NCBI GenBank assembly: GCA_020698575.1
Contig: CM036252.1
Span: 28,597,206-28,661,205 of the forward strand
Length of the DNA: 64,000 nucleotides
Direction: 5' to 3'
Source of the DNA: Bostrychus sinensis
Lineage: Eukaryota > Chordata > Actinopteri > Gobiiformes > Eleotridae
The notes under the pieces were generated by a model. It had not been told where the DNA came from and did not search any database. It worked only from the letters and a program-made list of their open reading frames with translations. This document shows positions 11,981 through 22,345 of this stretch, piece after piece. Each line of letters opens with the position of its first letter. Within the stretch, counting starts at the first letter, position 1. A program made the translations under genes and the position numbers.

Positions 11981-12460
11981 CAACCCAAATTCTGAAAAGT
12001 TGGAACATGTAAAATGTAAATAAACAGATTTTAAAAGTTTGCAAATTGAAAAAAATAAATTAAAAAAAGTGTTAAATTTATTTTGTTATTTAAAGCAAAA
12101 TTTGAATTACTGAAAAAGTTGAAAAAACCCAACAAAAGGCTAGAAAAAAAAAGGAAAGTGGAAGTGGGCATTTTGCAACTAAATAGCAAGATTTTAGTTA
12201 AGATGTCTGGGTATAAAGGGTAAAAAGAGTCTGTGCATTAAAACAAGCATGATTCTGTACTGAAAACCACTGCATACAGGAACACTTCTAGAAGGTATTT
12301 TCTCTGAACACAGTTTGCACAAATCTAAGTTATAGCTGTATCATGCAAAGACTATCCATGTGTGAATAAGATCCAGAAACACTGCTGTCTTCTCTGGACC
12401 AAAGCTCCTTTGAAATACAATTGGAAAGTGGTCTATAATAGTCAGATGAACCTGAACATT
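11981..12460 (+). pseudogene. Mariner/Tc1-type transposon remnant
   Basis: It starts after TA with 'caacccaaattctgaaaagt' (11981), the 5' end of an abundant fish mariner/Tc1 family. From about 12240 it follows the transposase coding strand of that family: 'gattctgtactgaaaacca', 'aggaacacttctagaaggta', 'tatcatgcaaag', 'gatccagaaacac', 'cttctctggaccaaagctc'. The catalytic WSDE region is still readable at about 12437-12448 as stop-S-D-E, because TGG has become TAG, with a 1-bp slip just upstream. Several stops make this a dead copy; the 3' half and right terminus are missing. Confidence 0.75.
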
Positions 12461-12622
12461 TTAAACCCACTTGGCCAGGAGAAGATAAGGGTGTTTCATG
12501 ATCATGTTCATATATGGCTTTTTTGTATGAAAGTACAAAGTGAAAGTACCTTGTATTTGTGCAGACAATGACTTCTGAAAGTGCTCTAGAACAGAATCTT
12601 ATCTTTTTTAATGCAGCACTAA

Positions 12623-13415
12623 GGGCCAAAAAAAAATATGAGCACCCATAACATCCAGTACTAATAATAGGAACTCTGCCTCTCTAAAATGGTCATTTTA
12701 TATGCTTAAAAAATAAAAATAAAAAAATGCTGCAAAAACTCAAGGCAACAAGATCCCTCAGGATTTTTGTGTTTTGGGGCACGCTGAAAAAAAGTTTTCA
12801 ACAACTAATATTTTTTGTTAATTTTATTTGACATTCATATGACTAAAAACTTTCATTTTTTCAAGTTTTTCCACTATTATTATTTTTTTTAACTTACTTA
12901 CTTACTATCTATTGATCCAAAAAAGTATTCTTTTGTTAAATTTTGTATATTTAGTTTTTATTATTATCAATGATATATATACAGTATTTTTTCTAAACAA
13001 TGGATAGTAAGCCCTGCGACAAGCTGGCCTCTGTCCAGGGTGTACCCCGCCTTCGGCCCAAAGTTACTGGGATAGGCTCCAGTCACCCGCGACCCCTAAC
13101 GGGAATAAGCGGTAGAAAATGGATGGATGGATGGATAGTAAGTTGGCAGTAAGATAAGTTAAACAAGGATAGAGAGTAAAATTTTAAGTTTTTAGATAAA
13201 TAAACATCAAATTAGGTAAACAGAAAAAAATATTCATTTTCAAAACTTTTGAGTTGGCCCCAAAACTCAAAAATCTTGAAGGATCCTGTTGCTTTGAGTT
13301 TTTGCAGCATTTTATATTTTTATTTTTTTTAAAGCGCATAAAATGAGCATTTTAGAAAGGCAGAGTTCCTATTATTAGTACTGGATGTTATGGATGCTCA
13401 TAATCTTTTTGGCCC
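12623..13415. mobile_element. Long-inverted-repeat (fold-back) element
   Basis: The left arm, 12623 to about 12860, and the right arm, about 13177 to 13415, are inverted copies at roughly 85 percent identity, with weaker similarity continuing inward. Shared words include 'acatccagtactaataata', 'ggaactctgcct', 'atgctgcaaaaactca' and 'ttttggggc'. 'acagtgta' just outside the right arm (13429-13436) resembles fish elements ending CACTGTAAAAA. A SINE/LINE tail (13012-13130) lies inside the right half. No coding capacity and no clear target duplication. Confidence 0.75.
13012..13130 (+). mobile_element. 5'-truncated retroposed tail with 12-bp duplication
   Basis: This is only the last ~119 bp of the repeat preserved at 54375-54490 ('ccctgcgacaagctggcc', 'gtccagggtgtaccccgcc', 'actgggataggctccagtc'), ending in GGATGGATGG. 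It is flanked by ATGGATAGTAAG at 13000-13011 and 13131-13142. The last duplicated bases merge with the GGAT tail. 5' truncation plus target duplication indicates LINE-mediated insertion into the older inverted-repeat element. Confidence 0.78.
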
Positions 13416-13566
13416 AAAAAATTTTTTTACAGTGTACCCAGCCATTTTAAGTGTTCACTAAAATTCTCCTCCTGCTGTATTTAGTTGAACTTTTTGTCAA
13501 TGCCATTAAATTCAAAACAAGAGTTATTTTTCATTACCACTCCATGCGCCAAGTGTTTTTGCGTGT

Positions 13567-13812
13567 GCACTCTGTGTGTGTGTGTGTGTGTGTGCTAGCA
13601 TGTGCTGTGTCAATAGGCTCTTGACACCAGAAGAGAGAGGTGCGGCTCAGGATTGCAGGAGGGGATTTGTTGAATTACCAGGCTGCAGCTTCAGCATCGA
13701 GTCCAGAGGATTAGAGATGGACTGGGCTCGGCAAAGAAGATGTGCCGAAGCAGTGAAAGGAGGGGATCAGTGCTGGATGTGTGTGAATGTGTTTGTGTTT
13801 GTGTTTGTGTGT
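13567..13812. repeat. Two TG-rich microsatellites
   Basis: A (TG)n run lies at about 13573-13593 and a TTTGTG/TG-rich run at about 13780-13812, separated by unique GA-rich sequence. The open frames across them are products of the repeats. Confidence 0.8.
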
Positions 13813-14246
13813 GGCTCAAGTATTGGTCATGAATGCAACAAATAGGAAATACTATGGCATCAGAGAAGAGCACCCTCAAGGTCATTCAATACACCGGAGG
13901 CTGTTGTAGAGGAGGGACATTTACAAAGATACAATGACTATACTTAACATGGGCAATGGAATGTGTTTCTTTATTTGGATTTACATTTAGCTATTGTTTT
14001 GGGGGTCTATGCATAAAATATACATAATGTAGCAAAATCGATATACAAATATATCACTAATTATCAGTCTGACACAATGTTTTTTTTCTTATTAAATACA
14101 CTATACATTTGCATTCTACTGCTTAAAACAACCTTTTGTAAATCTGTTTTCAAAAATGATATGTTCGCAAAAATGTAGCATATCTTTTAAGAAAATAAAA
14201 AAGGAAAATTATCAAAATATATTTTATATTATTACAGCAGTTAGTA
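13813..14246. other. Anonymous AT-rich DNA
   Basis: Nothing recognised in this stretch. Confidence 0.35.
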
Positions 14247-14547
14247 GAGATGTTCATCCACTAACCTGAAGGTTGGCAGTTTGAGCCCCGCTACTGGATT
14301 TGCATACTGTGGTTGTGTCCTTGGGCAAGACACGTCACGCACCTTGCCTATGTATGAAGGTGTCAGTGTGACTGTGTTTGGTGGGAGTCGTATGCACAGA
14401 TTAGCAGCCACACTTCTGTCATTCACTCCACAGCTGCCCTGAATGGCTGATTAATGGACTCAGGGCTGATTAATGGACTCATGTAAAGTGCTTTGAGAAA
14501 CTTTTGAGACATCTTGAAAAGGAAATTTTAATAAAACATTTTTGGTA
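14247..14547 (+). mobile_element. tRNA-related SINE
   Basis: 'ctgaaggttggcagtttgag' provides a box-B-like region. 'gtgtccttgggcaagacac' and the 3' segment 'tgtaaagtgctttgag...' then follow in the order of the fish SINE that ends near 'gcgctatataaat'. A small tandem duplication of 'ggctgattaatggactca' (about 14446-14482) is present. The A-box half is decayed. Confidence 0.65.
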
Positions 14548-14910
14548 ATGGGCCACAGATGATACTATTAGATTTGTTTACTTAAGACAAAATGCAAACT
14601 CGACATAGCACTTAGAATTTATTAATATATTTTGGTTGAAACTAAAGCCACATTTCCTAGTAGCAAAATGTATTCACTCTATTTTTATAAAAAATGTATA
14701 TCTTAACAAACTTTTCTTATGAACAGTAATAATGGCATTTACAAAAAAACAAAAGCAAAAAAACAATGCAATCCTTTTGTTTGCATTATAATTTTTATAT
14801 ATTTTTACATATATTTTAAATCACATTATTCTTACTCTTATTATTAACAAATATAAAATTCCTCGTTTGTTCCAGGTCCAAATTTTCAGATTTATTTCAG
14901 TGTATTGGGC

Positions 14911-14911
<1 letters not shown>
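14548..14911. other. Anonymous AT-rich DNA
   Basis: AT-rich sequence with T-rich and A-rich runs. No gene seen. Confidence 0.35.
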
Positions 14912-14948
<37 letters not shown>

Positions 14949-14966
14949 AAACAAACAAACAAAAAA
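14912..14966 (+). repeat. Poly-A then CAAA microsatellite
   Basis: A run of about 35 A is followed by four CAAA units and A7. No retroposed body was recognised immediately upstream, so origin as a retroposon tail is not shown. Confidence 0.9.
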
Positions 14967-15237
14967 ATCTAGTAAGGATTCTGAAAGGATTCAGTACCAT
15001 TGTGGGACACGGTCAATTTTGTGAATCCCAGCTCCTATCATAGTAACTAGAATGACAGAAGGTCAGCAATGGAACCATCATTTAGCCTACTTACTAATTA
15101 TTATGAAAAACATAATCTGTCTGTGTGAAAATATTCCATTCACCACATTACCTTTACTGGTTTAAAAAGGAAAACTCTCAAACTACTTCTTTTAGGATTT
15201 CATCATTCTTTTATCATCCTGCCTGGCCTTCATTCAG

Positions 15238-15521
15238 TCCCATATTACTCTGAAAAAACCACTGTGAGTATCTCATTCTATTCTCTATGGGAGTGCCACT
15301 TGAGCCGGGTGGACACTCAAATCCTACTGGACCAGTGGCTTTTCACACAGACTCTACCCATCAACCCACACACAGTCACTCAGTACTGCCAGTGTTACCT
15401 GGCAACGCTGCTTCAAACATCCTTCAGAGTCTGCAAAAGAAGTGGAAGAGTCTATTCACCAAATACACTTCTGGAGATGGTAATGGAGATTTGCACATGT
15501 TGGAATATAGCAACCATTTGA
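15238..15521 (+). other. Possible coding relic after a good splice acceptor
   Basis: A polypyrimidine-rich stretch ends in CAG at 15235-15237. One frame (starting at the second base after it) stays open for about 94 codons to TGA at 15519-15521. The segment SGRVYSPNTLLEMVMEI resembles the 'YPPNTLYQI' region of the DUF3504 domain found in Crypton-derived proteins such as QRICH1 and ZMYM family members, but the match is short and from memory. An alternative frame (MGVPLEPGG..., 15287-15535) is also open, which weakens the case. A GTGAGT donor-like word at 15264 would instead define a 26-nt exon. Could be an exon, a transposon relic or chance. Confidence 0.2.
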
Positions 15522-16677
15522 GCTGCAAGGACTGATCGAAAATTATTCATATTAAAGACATACTTTATATTTATATAGACAGAGATAGTTTGAGTTGATT
15601 TGAGCCAAACATGCAGCTATAAACCAGTTGGTTCCTTACAATTTCATACTCCAGATTGGATGACCTTGAAGGTGCAGTACATCATTCAGTCCAATGAAAG
15701 TGTTCATTATCTATCCATTCCACTTGCTTAATGAGAAACTGCGTAATCCGATGAAACTCAATGCTCGGTCCTCACTGCACAGAGACTAGTTTACGTTTAA
15801 CACAGCTTAAGTGAGGAGAGCACATGATGAGTACATGGCCACCTCCATTGGACAGTTTATACGTTCTTGTTAGACACATAAGAGCAAGCATGTACACAGA
15901 GAGCTACATGTAAACAAAAACCACGTTTGCCTCTGACCACGATCTCCCGTTCATTTGGAGATTCATGCTAGGTATATAAATACTGTCTTTTTACTCAAGT
16001 TTAATGATATCCAATCTTGCTTGTAACCCTGGTGTTACCATTTAGGATGTAATGTTTACATAAAGATGTGGTTGAGATTCTGCACATGGTGTTTTTATTT
16101 TGAAATTTACCAAATCCTCATCACTGGCTCCGGGTCTGACTTCCTGTCTGGCTCGATCTGGTCTGTACAACATGCATTGACTTGAATGGCATCTATTTGT
16201 TACAATGGTACAGTACAGGACACGTGGCACGCAACATCCAGTGTAAATTGGCCTTTAGACATTAAAGCAATGTGGCGTTAGATAAAAGCCACAGTTATTC
16301 ATGGATTTTGACGATCTCTTTGGCTATAGCCTACAGTTTCCTTGCCAGACAAGATGGTCTGGCAAGAGTTTTTTTTTTTTTTTTTTTCTACAAAAAATAA
16401 AGCAATTGAATCAAGGCTAATATAGGCCTTGTTGGTGTTTGCTGTGAATGTTATCATTATACAGGTTGCAGCAAGTTCCCGTCTTTTAGAGCTAGCTAAC
16501 TATCATTTTAAGAAGCTACATTCATTTCTCTGTAATTAAGAAGGATATTGCAAACCCAGGATGCCAAAGTCCAGTCTAATGTTATGCTGACGTTAGAGTC
16601 ATTCCTTGCACTTTCAAAGAAGAGGAAGCTTCTCTTGTGATTTTATTCTGGGAAAATCTTTTACAACCATTTTCCTT
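15522..16677. other. Mostly unique DNA
   Basis: No gene found. The 16090-16260 part ('ctccgggtctgacttcctg', 'catgcattgacttgaatgg') reads like a fragment of an unidentified fish repeat. A poly-T run lies at about 16370-16387. Confidence 0.3.
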
Positions 16678-16900
16678 CTACGGAAGCGTATTGCGTTCAC
16701 CTGAAAAAAAAAAAGTTTCTGTTTTAATGAGCTAAGTTAGTTCTGTTTTTATGAGAAAAGTTCTGTTTTTATGAGTAAAATTTGTTCTGTTTTTATGAGA
16801 AAAGTTCTGTTTTTATGAGTAAAATTTGTTCTGTTTTTACGAGAAAAGTTCTGTTTTTATGAGTGTAAATAACTTGGGTTTTTATGACAAAAGTAAATTC

Positions 16901-16966
16901 ATGTCTATCACAACCAGTAAACGTTTAGCTCGTATTGAAGAGTTGCTAGCTAAAGAAAGGGCGTAA
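16901..16966 (+). other. 21-codon frame in the fold-back core
   Basis: ATG at 16901 opens a short frame containing SKRLARIEELLAKER, an amphipathic, coiled-coil-like stretch, and stops at 16966. On the opposite strand an open segment from about 17160 down to 16996 contains FKVNRKDLRCLRRVDKLMI. Both look more protein-like than their AT-rich surroundings and could be the two ends of genes lost from an autonomous parent element. Neither matches a family I can name. Confidence 0.2.
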
Positions 16967-17185
16967 ATGTCCCAACTACTTCCTTTAATACGGTTTTATT
17001 TTACTTTAGGCTTGAGACACTGGGAGATTCTGCTTTCGTTAAGTAATATTGACGGTATAATCATTAGTTTGTCGACTCTGCGCAGACATCTCAGGTCTTT
17101 GCGATTGACTTTGAATTCCTCTCCCCCCAAAAGTGGAACAAGATAATAAGGACCATTATCCACATAAAAACATAAAATTATTTTA

Positions 17186-17455
17186 CTCGTAAAAACAAAA
17201 CTTTTCTCGTAAAAACAGAAAATAATTTTACTCGTAAAAACAGAACTTTTCTCGTAAAAACAGAAAATTATTTTACTCGTAAAAACAGAACTTTTCTCGT
17301 AAAAACAGAAAATTATTTTACTTGTAAAAACCAAACTTTTCTCGTAAAAACAGAAAATGATTTTACTCGTAAAAACAGAACTTTTCTCGTAAAAACAGAA
17401 AATTATTTTACTCGTAAAAACAGAACTTTTCTCATAAAAACAGAAAATTATTTTA
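17186..17455. repeat. Six 45-bp higher-order units
   Basis: Units begin at 17186, 17231, 17276, 17321, 17366 and 17411, exactly 45 bp apart. Each is a dimer of a 20-bp CTCGTAAAAACAGAACTTTT word and a 25-bp CTCGTAAAAACAGAAAATTA-plus-TTTTA word. Differences are single substitutions. Confidence 0.95.
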
Positions 17456-17502
17456 CTCGTAAAAACAGGATTTTTTCTCTCATAAAAACCGAATTAACTT
17501 TA

Positions 17503-17758
17503 CTCATAAAATCAAAACTTTTCTCATAAAAACAGAACTTTTCTCATAAAAACAGAACTAACTTTACTCATAAAATCAAAACTTTTCTCATAAAAACAGA
17601 ACTTTTCTCATAAAAACAGAACTAACTTTACTCATAAAATCAAAACTTTTCTCATAAAAACAGAACTTTTCTCATAAAAACAGAACTAACTTTACTCATA
17701 AAATCAAAACTTTTCTCATAAAAACAGAACTTTTCTCATAAAAACAGAACTAACTTTG
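17503..17758. repeat. Four identical-looking 64-bp units
   Basis: Units start at 17503, 17567, 17631 and 17695, exactly 64 bp apart. Each is a trimer: 20-bp CTCATAAAATCAAAACTTTT, 20-bp CTCATAAAAACAGAACTTTT and a 24-bp copy ending AACTTTA. The four are essentially identical (only the last base or two of the final unit differs), so amplification is recent relative to the rest of the window. The 64-bp units carry CTCATAAAA, whereas the 45-bp units carry CTCGTAAAA. Confidence 0.95.
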
Positions 17759-17816
17759 CTCATTAAAACAGAAACTTTTTTTTTTTCAGGTGAACGCAAT
17801 ACGCTTCCGTAGCCTT

Positions 17817-18792
17817 CAACAACAACCATAGACGATAAAAAATTGAATGTTGGTTTTACTGGTGCTTTCAACTACTACTGCAGTATCGTATGCATATGGC
17901 TAAGTTATTTTAATCTACCTACAAGCAACTTGACTTCTAATAATTAGAAGCTTCTGTTTTTTAGGCTCAATTTTGAAGCCAGCCTTGTTTTACACTTGAG
18001 TGCAGAATAAAAAAACAAATGTTCAAGTGTCAACCATGCGCGAATTGCACTAATAATATCTCTAATTTGTGTTAATTGTGAATGCATCATTAGAGGAGAG
18101 AGTAGTGTAAATTATGAGTGATGCACGGATGTTCTAAGTTTATAGAGGCATGACTAATGGCAGGCATAAGGCAACTATAACTATAAGCTTTATCCAAAAG
18201 TCTTAAAAATGGAGAGACTGTATGGTAACTTGGCAAAAGCCAGACAGCCTGCTCTACACCTTATATACCATATGCCTTATATGGTATGAAACTGAGCATA
18301 GAATTCTGAGCCAAGAGTTTATTTCTAATTTCTCAAGAATTTAGTTTCAATACTCTTTTATGGCATAAAGCTGAGCATAATCTAAAGAATAAGGGGTGTG
18401 TCTTAACATAAAGAAGTATAAAAATGCACTTCCAAAACTTATCAAGGAGGACTCTGAAGTGAACATCATTGCCAATCAGAAAAATATCCATCTCTTCATG
18501 AGCGAGTAGATTCTAGCCCCAGAAACCATGAACAAAATTCGGGCTGGTTTGGAGATAAATATTCTTTATCCTCCCTGCCTAAGATAAAGAAAGACTTTAT
18601 CTAATTCTACAGCTACCTGAGACTTTTGGGTCAAGTTTAAGGAATTCCAGTCTAACATGGGTCTATTGTCCAGAGGATTTTTACCAACTTTTCTCGGACT
18701 GTGGTTACCTTTGTTCTTGGCAGTCATGGGCTTTATGGTGATTTTGATCTTCTCATCTTCTTTTGAACACAAACAATTTAACTAATGCTGGC

Positions 18793-18823
<31 letters not shown>

Positions 18824-20080
18824 CACTGAAAAATCAACCAAAGCCACAAACATGTGATGTCCCTTTCTATGTATGTGCAAATTATTAATCAAGGATGGCT
18901 GTCCAAGTTACTTTCTATACTTTATCATAGTGCAACTTCTGTAAAAAATGATCTTAAATTTTCCCATGTAGCTATTGTGATTAAATGTGACTGGTGATGA
19001 ACTGTTTTAGCCAATCACAACAGCTCTGATACAACAGAGCCAAACAACAAGATGCTACAATAGGAAAACAACAAGGTAAACATTTTTTTTGTGCTTTTTT
19101 TGTAATTGTATAGCAGTAATTATGCTCACATCTTTCAGTGTAGCTATAATATTTAAATATAAATGTACTTGTTGCTGTCATTAAACCTAAAACTTGCCCA
19201 TTTGCAACATTATTGCCACACCATTAGACAAACTGCCAGTGTCTCCCCAACAGATAAACTTGTGCTAAAGATGGATTTTCACTGTAAGATGTATGAAACC
19301 ATTAGCTCAGTTACAGCAATGGTACAGTGAATGCCTGTGTTGGCAATGCATAGACCTTTTAATTCTATGTGACTGTCCTGAATTCAGTTTTGACTGTCCA
19401 TCTGGTTTAAACCAATAAAATTCAACATTTCTCAGATGAAATAAATAAAAAGCAGCGGAAGAAACAGTCTGCATAAAAACAACCTAAAAGAAACTTGAAT
19501 CTGGCAACCAATCAACCCGTGAGTGCACTTTATGTGGGTGGAAGTTAGGCACTAACAAGCTGCACGCAACAAGCTCTCATGTTTTGAGAAGCAGGTAAAG
19601 TCGTGCAACACCTGCTTAGAATAGCATTAGACAGCCCAAGAAAGCAAACGGGAGCCATCTGAATCTGAATAAATAATATGGAAATGCTTTATGAGAAATG
19701 AAAAAAAGTTTGAAATTTGAAATGCATGACCAAATGTTCTCAGTGGAGATCTGTCCCATAGGTGTAACCTTTAAAAACAGCATGAGGTGAATTGGAGCTG
19801 CGTGGTAATGACTCTTTGGTGTTCTTTGAGATGACCTGCCATGTTGGGGGCATTAATCATTTGACTGTAATTACACTTCTACAACAGCCACTTTATTTGG
19901 CTTTTGTCCCCCTGAAAAGTCCCTTGGCTCAACTGTATAGCTTTAAGTATGCTAAACTAAACGGCACACATAAATAGAATCATGAACTTGCAGCTCATTT
20001 GTGACTATTTATATTGAAATTCAGCAGTATACACAATAGAACAGGATTAGAGCCACATATGTTGAAAAAAAAATGTTTGA
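17817..20080. other. Anonymous unique DNA
   Basis: No gene found. A (poly-A) run lies at 18793-18820 and a weakly repeated 'gcataaagctgagcata'-like word occurs near 18281-18300 and 18363-18380. Open frames of 60-68 codons have no recognisable domains. Confidence 0.35.
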
Positions 20081-20400
20081 AATGGCATTAGGCCAAAATT
20101 CTGAGAAGAAAAAGTAAATAAAGTCAAAATTCTGCCATTTCTCTCTGTGTTATTCCTTTTTCCTGAAATTTTTAATTTTTGAATTTAATCTACCAAATTC
20201 TAATTCTATTTTTTTTATTATAATCTCAAATTCAGTTTTCCACCTCCTTAAAATTATAACTTCAGTATCAAAATTTGTTTCAGAATTTTTGCTTTGTTCT
20301 TAGAATTCTGTCTCTTTTTCATTTCCTTTGACTTCATCTCTGAATTGTGACTTAAGTCTTTTAATTCTGACTTTTTAATTATTAGCCTCAGAAATTTGTC
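20081..20400 (-). repeat. Degenerate 'aattctgac' low-complexity tract
   Basis: Irregular recurrences of AAATTCTG, AATTCTGAC and AAATTTT-type words about every 15-25 bp, typical of the cryptically simple 'ttctgacttttt' tracts in fish genomes. The 63-codon Lys-rich frame on the minus strand is a by-product. Confidence 0.55.
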
Positions 20401-21887
20401 CTTTTTCCCCCAAAAGAGTTTTAGGGGCAATTTGCATTTTTTCAACCTCTTTTTGGACTGCTACACCCACAAGGGATGCAAGACAGTTGCCAATCTAATA
20501 ACAAGCCTTGGTGGCCACACATCATGGGAGATCGCCTTAATTCTCCAAAGAAGGTGCTTAAAGGGGACTAACTTTCAAGAATTCATCATTAGTTATACAA
20601 ATTAATGGGAGACATATTCCAGCATTTCACTGAAAGTCAGTTTTCAAATTATTGTTATTTATGGTATTTCCATTGCACACATTGGAGGTATTCATCAGAA
20701 AAGTGCCAATAACCCAGTAGATTTGGCTTAAATCTTCACCTTTGTGGAGATTTTTTATTTCTCTGTAAGAGCCATCTGGTTTTCACACCAAAAAGGCCCA
20801 TGACTCATCTTCCGAAATAAATCCCAGCAGAAAGCCCGGCCTCTCCCTGTCATCAGTGTGAGTTTAATGATATGACCCATCTCAAGACATTATGATTCAT
20901 ATCGGGAAGAGGCTGTAAATTCTGAGATGTGAAATTGGTCCTCCACTTATTTTTTTTTAAATTTGCTGCACTGTTTGCAAACTTTTCTGTTCCCTGTAAA
21001 CACCTAAGGTTTTTCTTGGAAGGGTAAAATGGGTTTCCATAATTTGCTTTGGAAAATGCACATTTAGTTTTCACAGAATTATCCTTAAGGGGTCTTTTCT
21101 GGGAAACACAGTGGTATCTGAAAAGCAGTTAAATAAAAAGTGGTCTGTGTACCTCCATGTTCTCCAATTATTACCATAGAAAATATCCAGCTTCCTCCCA
21201 ACCAACATGTGTGTATAACTGAATAGATAAATCTAACTCTTATAATAAATGTAAAAGTTAATAGTCTTCTGTCAGTATAAGTGCTTCTAAGTAGAATCGT
21301 TGATGTGCCCTGCCTCAAACCTTCAAAAGTAGACACTGCCCCCCTAAGACTGGATGGTGGTACTTGTGTCACATGTCCTGCTGCACGCCTAAAGCAGAAC
21401 TCCGTAACTTTTCTCATTTCTTCACTGTTTTTGTCTCATTTTCTTCTATGGAGCTCTCCCTACATTTCGTAAAGCACTATAGTAAATACTCACAGGTCCA
21501 AATGATGATCTCTCACTTCGTTCTATTTTAATTTTCACTTTTCTTTCACAAGTAAGATTTTTCTGCCACTTTGGCCACTCTGCTATGACAAAAATCAAGA
21601 AATAAAGCCATCTCTAGCTTGATGTTTGACTCTAATTGCGATGTGCCACTTTCTCGCAAGACTCAAGACTTCTGTGACACTGGGTCAGTGATGCTTATAC
21701 TTGCAAGTGTCATTTTCCGCCAAGAGACACCGCCTACAGAGATGTAGTTTTTTTTTTAATTTACATCAGAAAAACTCATTGAACCATCACACAGACACCA
21801 AAAGAGTGTTTAAGTTAAAACGTTACTGAGTTCTGCTTTAACTTCAGTAGGGCTTTGTCTAGTGTCCACACATGCATGTTATGCTAG
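20401..21887. other. Unique DNA, possible conserved block at 20690-20940
   Basis: No gene supported. The 20690-20940 part is complex with 'catgactcatcttccgaaat' and 'atttaatgatatg'-type words and no repeat similarity. The minus-strand 110-codon frame at 21085-21417 shows no domain. A poly-T run sits near 21747-21756. Confidence 0.25.
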
Positions 21888-22345
21888 GCTAGGGACACAC
21901 AAGAGGATTTTTAAATCTTAAAACTGTGAGAGACCACAGATTATTAGCCTGATTCAGAGGCCGATTTGCCTCTCTATGAATTTGGGAAGGTGTGGCCTGA
22001 ATATAGGCATCTCGCAACCAATTATTTGCCGTAATAATCCTCGTGTGTGGCTTCAGTACAATTATTCTACGACGCTTGCTGAGTCACAGCCTCTCCGATC
22101 TCAAATTATAAATATCAAACATGCTTGATATTACGTGCTTTTCAATCCCAACTAGTCATGACTTAGCTTAGGCAAAATCAGGCAAAGCTATGACTCAGAA
22201 ACCAATGAACTCATGGTCTTCCCAGCTGGTTCTGGTTGGATTCACACACGCAGCGCACTCGGTGTAAATGGGAGTCTGCAACAAAACCGTGTCAGAGATG
22301 TACTGCACATGCAACACACTCGGTGTAAATGAGGGGTTCGAGTTA
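21888..22345. mobile_element. Decayed GGGACACAC-type miniature element
   Basis: 'ggctagggacacac' at about 21889 is the same terminal word as in the element at 9316. An inverted partner 'aataatcctcgtgtgtggc' occurs at about 22033-22051, giving a ~160-bp hairpin-like unit. Downstream, 'cactcggtgtaaatg' occurs twice (about 22256 and 22318). Boundaries and target duplication are not clear. Confidence 0.4.

Larger units (their letters stand above)
16678..17812. mobile_element. Fold-back transposon with tandem-repeat arms
   Basis: The element starts CTACGGAAGCGTATTGCG at 16678 and ends with the exact inverse at 17812; the terminal inverted repeat is perfect over 26 bp and then continues through A/T runs. 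CCTT abuts both ends (16674-16677 and 17813-17816), a possible 4-bp target duplication. Inside, the left arm (about 16703-16900) has 8 copies of a ~20-bp word, GTTCTGTTTTTATGAGAAAA. The right arm (about 17160-17790) has about 28 copies of its complement, so the arms can pair. The central ~260 bp (16900-17160) is unique and holds two small open segments. Superfamily unknown; no transposase domain seen. Confidence 0.85.

Noticed and set aside
16996..17334. 112-codon minus-strand frame with repeated FTSKIIFCFYEKSSV
   Set aside because: Mostly the 45-bp repeat read through in one phase; only the last ~50 residues, in the unique core, are of interest and are reported as such.
17186..17758. CRISPR-like direct repeats
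   Set aside because: Repeats are contiguous with no variable spacers, in a vertebrate genome, and belong to a fold-back element.
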